A stretch of DNA of 64,000 nt from Acarospora socialis (Eukaryota; Ascomycota; Lecanoromycetes; Acarosporales; Acarosporaceae). The translations under genes and the position numbers were made by a program. The notes beneath the pieces were generated by a model, which did no database searches, was not told where the DNA came from, and saw nothing but the letters and a program-made list of their open reading frames with translations. This document shows, one piece after another, positions 57,100 through 64,000 of the stretch. The stretch is taken from contig JAMYGW020000011.1 in NCBI GenBank assembly GCA_025617375.2, forward strand, positions 992,001 through 1,056,000, in the 5' to 3' direction. Numbering within the stretch: position 1 is the first letter of the stretch; each line of letters begins with the position of its first letter.

Positions 57100-58690
57100 A
57101 AATGATCAGAATCATGACATCAAAAAAAAAGTAATACTTTGAACACTGATCTTCAGAAGATCAAGAAGCAAATTAAAAATCTTATAAACATTATATGAGA
57201 TTTCATCAAAGTTTTCACATCTTCACAAACATACTCAGCAGCAGTAGTCAGTCTCAAAAGTTTTGAAACAAAAGTTCTATCAGTGTTTCAAAGAAAATAT
57301 CAAAAAATAATGATCAAATCAGAAGCAGAGACAGAAATATAAAGAATAAAAACAGAACAAAACATTGTATAAAAGATATAAAAAGAGATAGAAATCTCAG
57401 AAATAGTGATGACTGCAAGATGTTTACTCAGTAATGATGTGATTTTTATCTTTAAGAAGAAAAAGAACAAGATAATGTGAAAAAAGAGAGAGAAAGTCAT
57501 ATAAGTCTTTGAATTCAATATCAGAATCAAGCAGCAAGAGTACATTATTATAATTTATGAAATTTAAATCATTTTCACAAATAACAAGAATCAAGCTAAG
57601 ACAATAGAGATTCTTTATATGCAAAACTCACAATTTAAAAAACAAGTAAAGATTCTACAGATAAAATAATTTAAAAAAATAATTGTACAAGAACATCTTT
57701 TTAAATCACTTCACATCAAAATAACAAAAGCTAAACAAACAAACTATCTTCTGCAAAATGATCTTCTTCTTAACTTTAAGTTTTATGATTGCAAAATCTT
57801 TTCTGAAAACTGTATTGTCACTTAATACTTTAAATGTCAGCAGTACAAGAATTACACAGTTAAGCACTGCAAAAAAATCATATAATATAACTTCTGTACA
57901 GTATCAAGTCACTTAACTGAGAATTATATCAAAAAAAAGAATTCTCTGAAGATCTGATGTGCATTATGTGAAAAGAAAAGCAAAAATTACTTTGTATAAA
58001 TCAGACATTGTTTAGAAAGAGTGAAGAAAGTAAAGAAAATAAGACAAATTTATCTCATATGATTCACATGTTTTCAGATTTCAATCAAAGATCTTTTTTT
58101 CAAAATCTCACTGAATATTTCATTCAAAACATTCTTTCATGAAGATATCAATTTTACTTTTCAGTTCTTAAACTTAATCACAACAGTCAATAACAACAGC
58201 TTTCTTTTAGTTCTGAAAAGAAAAAGAGAAAGATTATTTAAGATATTAACAATTAATTATACAAATTTCACAATTACAGAAATGCTCTCTCAGTCATAAA
58301 CTGATGAATAAGTTGTTTATTCTGCAATATAATGTGCAGAAAAACAAAAACAAAATGATTATTCTTCTTTTAGTTAACAAAACAATCTGATTATACAATA
58401 TTCTGATAATTCAGAAACTTTGATAAAATTTTTTTACATCAATATTTTATAGTTTCAAGATCACTTTTTTCATTTTACAGCATGATTTAATTTTACAATG
58501 AAGTTGCTTTCTGATTAACAAAAGACTTGATTTCAGTATTTAATTAGTGAACTTTTTTACTTTTAACTTATACATACTTTGTCTTTGTATGAACAACAGA
58601 ACTCTCTAAATATACAATATTTATTTGTAGTTCTCAGAAAGTTACACAAATACTGATTATTTTTTTTCTATTTTTCTTCTGTCAACATTT
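57100..58690 (+). mobile_element. LINE (Tad-like) ORF1 remnant
   Basis: In the plus frame at about 57760-58080 there is a run of Cys/His motifs: FKCQQYKNYTVKHCKK, YNFCTVSSHLTENYI and IRCALCEKKSKNYF-like ALCEKKSKNYFV. This is the pattern of tandem zinc knuckles at the end of ORF1 in fungal Tad/jockey-clade LINEs. The upstream part (from about 57100) is Lys/Glu/Ser-rich, as in such ORF1 proteins. Stops interrupt it. No reverse transcriptase of this element lies in the window; it is cut near 58700 by a copia LTR. Confidence 0.55.
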
Positions 58691-58701
58691 GTGTTGAAAA
58701 G

Positions 58702-59875
58702 TGTGGTGTTCTAGCTGTTTTCATAGTCTTAGTTAAAACTAGTATCAGAAGTTGCTCATTACTCATATAGTCTGTGTAATAAAGTATGTGAATAGATAAT
58801 CTTTACAACTTACATCAATCACAATCAAGTTGACAGTGTATGTTTCACTAAATAAACAGTTAGTCAGCAGTATAGCATGAGTATTCTTTTTATTTCTCAA
58901 TAAATTATAAGTTCAGATTAGCAAGAAGCTTTTTAGAGAAAGTGCATACTGTTTTAGTGTCTTGACAGCTTGATATAAGAACTCAAAGATTGAGCAAAAC
59001 AAGCATTATTGATCATTGATACAGAGCTTTAAGATTAAGCAAAATGACATTCTCAGTAGCTTGATACAGAATCAAAACAAGCACTCTTGACTGTCAATAT
59101 AAGACTTAAAAATTGAGCAAAACAAAACTTACTGACAACTTAATACAGTGCTCAACAGGGTGGTTGTGTGGTATAGTGGACAGTTTATCATGCTGGTAGT
59201 CTTTTTAATTTAAGTGAAAATTCATGAAAGTAGTGATCTCAATTGAATTTCTCACTTAAATTATAAGGTTGTGAGTTCAAATCCCACACCTCTCACATAC
59301 ATTATCCACCAGGCTGTTCAGTTGTATAAGAAAAACAAGTGGTGAAAATTCTACAGGTTATAGTTGTCTATAGAAGACACTATACACACAATCATTTATT
59401 TATTATTTAGACATCAAACTTCAAATTTCCTTAACTATTGGTTGCTGAGGCCCACAATCAGGTTGACTGCTCAGAAGTGATCAATAAGCAATCAGAATTA
59501 TTAGAATAAATCTGTAATTCATATATTATACTTATGAATTGTCAGAATAAATCTGCATATTCAACAAATGCTTTATCACAAGTCATCATAGTGCATGTTT
59601 GCTGATATAGACTATAAAAGAAAGAATAAATAAATAAATAAATAAACAGTGCTCAACAGTTAAGCAAACAAGCACACACACTTCTTCTTTCTCTTATTTA
59701 CATTATTTTTTTCTGTACATCTTAATACTTCACTTTATTTATTTTTTATATTATGTGTCAACTGTCATCAAAAGCTACATCATGAATTTTAATGACTCTT
59801 TCATGAAGCAATAACTCATCTCAATTCTCAGTCACAAGAACTGTGATCAATGATTCACTTTTATTATTGAATCTT
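58702..59875 (+). mobile_element. Truncated copia copy: LTR and leader, carrying a SINE
   Basis: 58702 to about 58911 is a copia LTR (TGTGGTGTTCTAGC...), followed by the same leader as in the full element (GCATACTGTTTTAGTGTCTT etc.). The leader is interrupted by the SINE at 59159-59645 and resumes until about 59860, where an inverted copia LTR begins. Gag and pol are missing. Confidence 0.8.
59159..59645 (+). mobile_element. tRNA-derived SINE with 14-bp target duplication
   Basis: The 487-bp insert is flanked by identical 14-mers, ACAGTGCTCAACAG (59145-59158 and 59646-59659). The 5' end is tRNA-like: GGTGGTTGTGTGGTATAGTGG contains a box A-like stretch, and GTTCAAATCCC (59275-59285) is a perfect box B. 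Between them an 18/19-bp inverted repeat (59207-59224 and 59244-59262) forms a long hairpin at the place of an anticodon-loop intron. The body has no coding capacity. The tail is (TAAA)n (about 59624-59645). Box A/B and tail indicate pol III transcription and LINE-driven retroposition. Confidence 0.85.
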
Positions 59876-61295
59876 TGAAAGATAAAAGAATACTCATGCT
59901 ATACTGCTGACTAACTGTCTATCTAGTGAAATGTACACTGTTGATTTGACTGTGATTGATGTGAATTGTAAAGATTGTTTATTCACATGCTCTGTCACAC
60001 AAACTATATGAGTAATGAATAATTTTTGATGTTAATTTCAACTAAGACTATGAAAGCAGTTAGAACATCACACTTCTCAATACTTTCACTTAATAATGCT
60101 GCATCTATTGACTCTTACTAACAGTAAGTCTCAGTTGCTCAATAAAGTGCTTAAAGATTCATTTAGATAAGAACTTAATTAATTCATCAGTCATCATGTC
60201 TTGATTAAGCACAAAGTTCATATTAATCTGATTTTGCTTGTGCAGATCATGAATATGATGATAGACAATATTAATATACTTTAATTGTTCATACACATGT
60301 GCATTCTTAATCAGAGTCAAAACAGTCTGATTGTCTCTCTTGAACTGAAGAAATGAAATTGCTTGATGAGTTTCATTCTTTTTGATGTTCACATAATATG
60401 AATTGTTTTCAAGATACTTGTTCATATTCATGTCTCATAGCATTTGTGTAAGTCAGATCTCAGTCTTTGCACATATTAACATAATTATATATTTAGTCTC
60501 TGTAATTGAGATGACAACAGACTTTTACTTTTAACTTATTTATAAATACTGATCTATCTTTAAACATATATATATGTTTCAGAATTGACTTCTGATCTTA
60601 TTTATCTGATGTATAGTTGAAATTAAAGTATTTAAATATAACTTAACTCTCACTGAGTCTGTACACAATATCAAAATTAATGATTAATTTCATATATTGC
60701 AGCAGTTTCTTAAACACATGTTCATGATGTTCTGCAAAATCACTAAAATACTGACTTAATTGATTTAAAACAAAGATGATGTTGAGTTGAGTGTGAATCA
60801 TTGTATACATTAAATTTTCAATTGCATGTTAATACTGTCTTTAATCTATTCTTTAATCAGCTGAATTGATGAGATGAAGAACATCATATTCATTGAGTAA
60901 GATTATTGTGATCTTGTGTTTATTAAATTATATATAAAGATTTCTCAGCATCTTATTTACATAATGAGTCTGATCTAAATATAGAGTTCTTCTCTTGCAG
61001 TTGTGTGTGACTTGTATATTAAGAATTTTCTGTGTCTTTCTTAAGTTTTTAACTTTGAACATTTTCATAAGAACTTTCTTAAATTAAAAAATATATATCA
61101 GACTTACTGAAATTACAATTATATCATTTACATAGAGAAGCAGCATGATTCTTTTGATGCTGTTGATGAAAAAACATAAATTAATATTATTTCAATGAAA
61201 GTTTAACTTGTACAGATCAGTAATGCATCATTTATGTTAATTTTATGTAGTTTGCTTCAGATTATAAAAACTACACAATATATGCAGTATATAGT
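59873..61295 (-). mobile_element. Inverted copia fragment (3' LTR plus RNase H/RT)
   Basis: The inverted LTR is about 59875-60082. Beyond it on the minus strand come the RNase H blocks (ORF 60159-60431: NMNKYLENNSYYVNIKKNE, LKYINIVYHHIHDLHK) and the reverse transcriptase part to about 61295. It lacks the 107-bp insert found in the full element. It is cut at 61296 by the LTR of gypsy copy 3. Confidence 0.82.
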
Positions 61296-61656
61296 TGTAA
61301 TGTTCTAACCTGAGATTTCTCAGATATGTAGAGCTAAGAATTTGTGCTCATTGATATAACAGCTGATCTGAAATGATTCTGGTCTTTAACTTTTAGATGA
61401 TTATTTAAGTTGAACATGATTGTTTTCATAAGAAAAACAACTCTACTATATAGAGTGTGTTTAACATTTCTGCATTGAGCATTCTTGATGTCTTGATGTC
61501 TCAATGTTGAGAAATTAAGCTCTCAGCTCATCTGCTCATCATTGAGCTGTTATGCTGTTATGTAACTGCTGTTTAGCAGTTCTCTTTGTACACACTCTGA
61601 GTGAATTTCTGATCACAGACTCATGAGTTTCTTTCTTTTTAAATATGATTGTAACA
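61296..61656 (-). repeat. Gypsy copy 3, 3' LTR (reverse)
   Basis: 361 bp. In element orientation it begins TGTTACAATCATATTT and ends AGAACATTACA, defining the undecayed termini TGTTAC...ATTACA for the family. Confidence 0.88.
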
Positions 61657-61721
61657 TCATTTTCTTTCTTCAGATGTTAGTTTTCTAGAGTTTACTTAAG
61701 TGAGAGTATATAACAATTTCA

Positions 61722-62126
61722 TTGTCAGCAATGATGCTTTCTAAAAATTTCAATCATCTAAGAATTGCAAAGAAAATTCAACTCAGTGATAATCTTATCA
61801 CATTTTCTTGTGAATTCTGTACTGTCTGCAGTCTCAATTGCTTTGTTATGACTGATGAAAGATCAAAATGTGATAAGTATACTCATCACAGTCATCTGTA
61901 CATTGCAGTTTTGTGAGAGTCTCTCAACAGAACTTGTCTTTTGCTTCAAAAAAAAATAAGTGATGCAAATGTGATTCTTGATGCTTTTGCTGTCAAGATA
62001 ATGTGTTTTCAAAAGATTTTGAATCAAACAAATTGTTGTGTTACACAAAAGACTGACTGTCTTGCTGCTGAACTTGATAGTGATAATGATGAAACTGAGA
62101 ATGAAAATTCTCAAATAATGTTATAA
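61722..62126 (+). pseudogene. Antisense cysteine-rich accessory ORF of gypsy copy 3
   Basis: This is the best preserved copy. The first frame, 61722-61916, starts MSAMMLSKNFNHLRIAKKIQ and has EFCTVCSLNCFVM then SKCDKYTHHSHL. After a stop a second open stretch (61941-62126) runs KKISDANVILDAFAVKIM to TQKTDCLAAELDSDND and an acidic end. Together they suggest one protein of about 130 residues with an N-terminal Cys region, a helical middle and an acidic tail, encoded opposite to gag-pol. Confidence 0.7.
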
Positions 62127-64000
62127 CTTGTTAACTTGATGTTGTCATTCTTCTGAGCTAATATTAACTTTTTTTTTCAAAATATTGAAGTGTTTTCACA
62201 CAGTTCTTAAGATTCTCTCTAAGTTTTCAGATACTTTTTGAGATATCATAATTTTTTTATTTTATGAGATAATGAGTTTTCTCACTAATCATTCTCTTTT
62301 TTAAAATATTCTTGACTTCATATTCTTTTTTGAGTTTGACAGACATTTTAATAATTTGAAGTAATATGAACTGATTGCAGTGCTGTAACATGAATGCATA
62401 AAATATTGAGTGTATTTTCATTTTCTTGAGTAAGTCTAGCTCATAACTTAACTTCTTGATGTTTCATATAATCTTGAATGATTCAATGTTCTTGTTTTCT
62501 AGCTTCTTGCTTCTTTTCTTGATTCATATGTTGTTTGTTTTTAAATACACTTTCTTTTCTTTCTTGAATAATTTTATCTCTATTGTTTATTTTATCTGCT
62601 ATTCAATCTGTCTTGTCAGATCTTGATGCAGTTTCTTTATCTGTGCAATATTCAAAATTGTTTTCTGACTTTGTGATTCATGTTCTCTGAAATCTCATCA
62701 TATCTTTGAATTATAGTTATAATTCACATAAAAAGATGTTTCTTCTGTAATTTCATTTCTTATGTTGTTGTACATAAACTGTGCTGTTGATAACAGTTGT
62801 ACTCAGTTATTTTGACTTTTGTTAACATAGTGTCTCAAGTACATTTTTACTGTCTGATTCATTCATTTGCTTTGTTTATTCATCTGTGAGTGATATGTCA
62901 TCAACATCTTGTGTTTTATTTTAAGTTCTGCTGTGAGCATTCTTCAGAACTTGCTTGTAAACAGTTTGTCTCTGTTAATGATAAACTTCTTTAATAGTTC
63001 ATGATTGTTAATTAATTTTTGCAGTATGATGTATGTCAATACTGATGCTGTCACAGTTTCTTTGAATGAAATGAATATTGTGTACTTGATCAATTTATTC
63101 ACTATTGTCAATATACTGTTGAATTTCACTTCTCATGTTGAGTTCTTTGATGATGATAGCTTTGTAATGAAATTTATAATAACTGACTTTCATGATGCAT
63201 CTGATGCATCTAGTTGTGTTATTTTGTTGTATTATTGATCTTAATTAATCTTGTTTCTTTGACATGAATCACACACAGTAATCATTTTGATGATTTAATT
63301 TTTAAAATCACTAATGTTGCATTTTCTTCACACTAGATTCTCAGTGTGCTTGATTTCTAGATGTTCACTGACTTTGTTATAGTGACACATCTTGATGAGT
63401 TTTTTGTTCATCAAGAAAGCTTGCTTTATCTTGTATATCACTGTTAAGCTCTTCATAAAAACTTCTTTGTCATCTTCACTTAAAATTCTAACATATATTG
63501 TCTGTATATCTTCATGATCAGATCATTTGTTCAAGATATTCACTTTATTATTCTCATTACTTTTCTTGTAATGAATCTGAAATTCATAATCTGCTAACTG
63601 CTCTGCTTAATGAATCTGTTGTTGATTGAGTTGCTTTGTTGTTGCAAAGTTTCTCAAATTCTTGTGATCTGTATAGATCTGAATTGACTTATTTGTTTTT
63701 GTAAGATAAAATTTTCAATTTTGTAGTGTCTTCACTATCACAAGAAGTTTCTTATCATGAATCTCATATCTTTTTTTGAGTTCTGATAACTTTCTAGATC
63801 AATACACTATGAATCTCTGTTGCTCATTCTCAATCTAATATAAACATGCTTTTACTGCAAAATCTGAAGCATCAGTTTTCAGTGTCTTCTTACATGCTGA
63901 ATTGAGTATTCTTAGATGTGCTGTTTCACTAAAACTTTTCTTTAACATGTGAAATGCATTCTTCTGCTCTTGATTTTAATGCTATTTTTTACTTTTGTGC

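Larger units (their letters stand above)
61296..64000 (-). mobile_element. Gypsy copy 3, inverted, truncated by window end
   Basis: The 3' LTR is 61296-61656 (361 bp, TGTAATGTTCTAACC...GATTGTAACA), with the best preserved ends of all copies. Going right on the minus strand come the accessory-ORF zone (61722-62126), chromodomain and integrase (to about 63350; ORF 62944-63129 with KFIINRDKLF) and RNase H (about 63500-63900), where the window ends. It interrupts the inverted copia fragment. Confidence 0.85.

Noticed and set aside
59159-59290. A functional intron-containing tRNA gene
   Set aside because: Box B is good, but the acceptor stem does not close cleanly, and the unit has a body, a TAAA tail and a target duplication, so it is a SINE head.
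30490-64000. Mitochondrial DNA insertion (AT-rich, TGA inside fr frames)
   Set aside because: The TGA codons stand where Arg is expected, TAA also interrupts the frames, and the content is nuclear LTR elements, a LINE and a SINE. No mitochondrial gene is present.

Overview
The window is nuclear DNA of a filamentous ascomycete (Pezizomycotina; class not resolved). The genes carry many short introns (about 45-90 nt) with GTATGT/GTAAGT-type donors and CTAAC/CTGAC-type branch sites. All recognised proteins look like Pezizomycotina housekeeping orthologs. The window has two unlike halves.

Positions 1 to about 30.5 kb are gene-dense and of ordinary composition. In order they hold: TOM40 (-), a 6-phosphofructo-2-kinase (+), URM1 (-), ELP2 (+), a CAF16-type ABC protein (-), MOD5 tRNA isopentenyltransferase (+), an ALE1-type MBOAT lysophospholipid acyltransferase (-), VPS45 (+), a zinc alcohol dehydrogenase-like protein (+), a GPI-anchored yapsin-like aspartyl protease (-), RFC4 (+), an acidic conserved protein of unknown function (-), RAI1 (-), a small unknown protein (+) and GET4 (-). 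Exon structures were rebuilt by hand from splice signals and family alignment, and every model closes in frame. URM1 and ELP2 share a 181-bp divergent promoter and act on the same tRNA wobble-uridine modification; MOD5, another tRNA modifier, lies two genes further on. A SNF2-helicase remnant at 29.6-30.2 kb marks the edge of the block.

From about 30.5 kb to the end (33.5 kb) the DNA is AT-rich, has no intact gene and, as far as I could read, no CG dinucleotide. It is a nest of decayed retroelements: a full-length Ty3/gypsy element with 362-bp LTRs; an inverted gypsy copy whose LTR was split by a 185-bp-LTR element with a perfect CAATC target duplication; inside that, a 1.4-kb element with 162-bp LTRs; a 5'-truncated gypsy copy cut by a full-length Ty1/copia element; a LINE ORF1 remnant; a second copia leader holding a tRNA-derived SINE with a 14-bp target duplication; an inverted copia fragment; and a third gypsy copy running off the end. 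A 107-bp LTR-like mini-element occurs once on each side of the boundary.

The most interesting signals are the CpG-free (not CpA-poor) decay, the SINE with an intron-like hairpin in its tRNA part, a conserved antisense cysteine-rich ORF in all three gypsy copies, the URM1-ELP2 pair, the 8-nt microexon in RAI1, and the PFK-2 whose phosphatase domain lacks its catalytic histidine.
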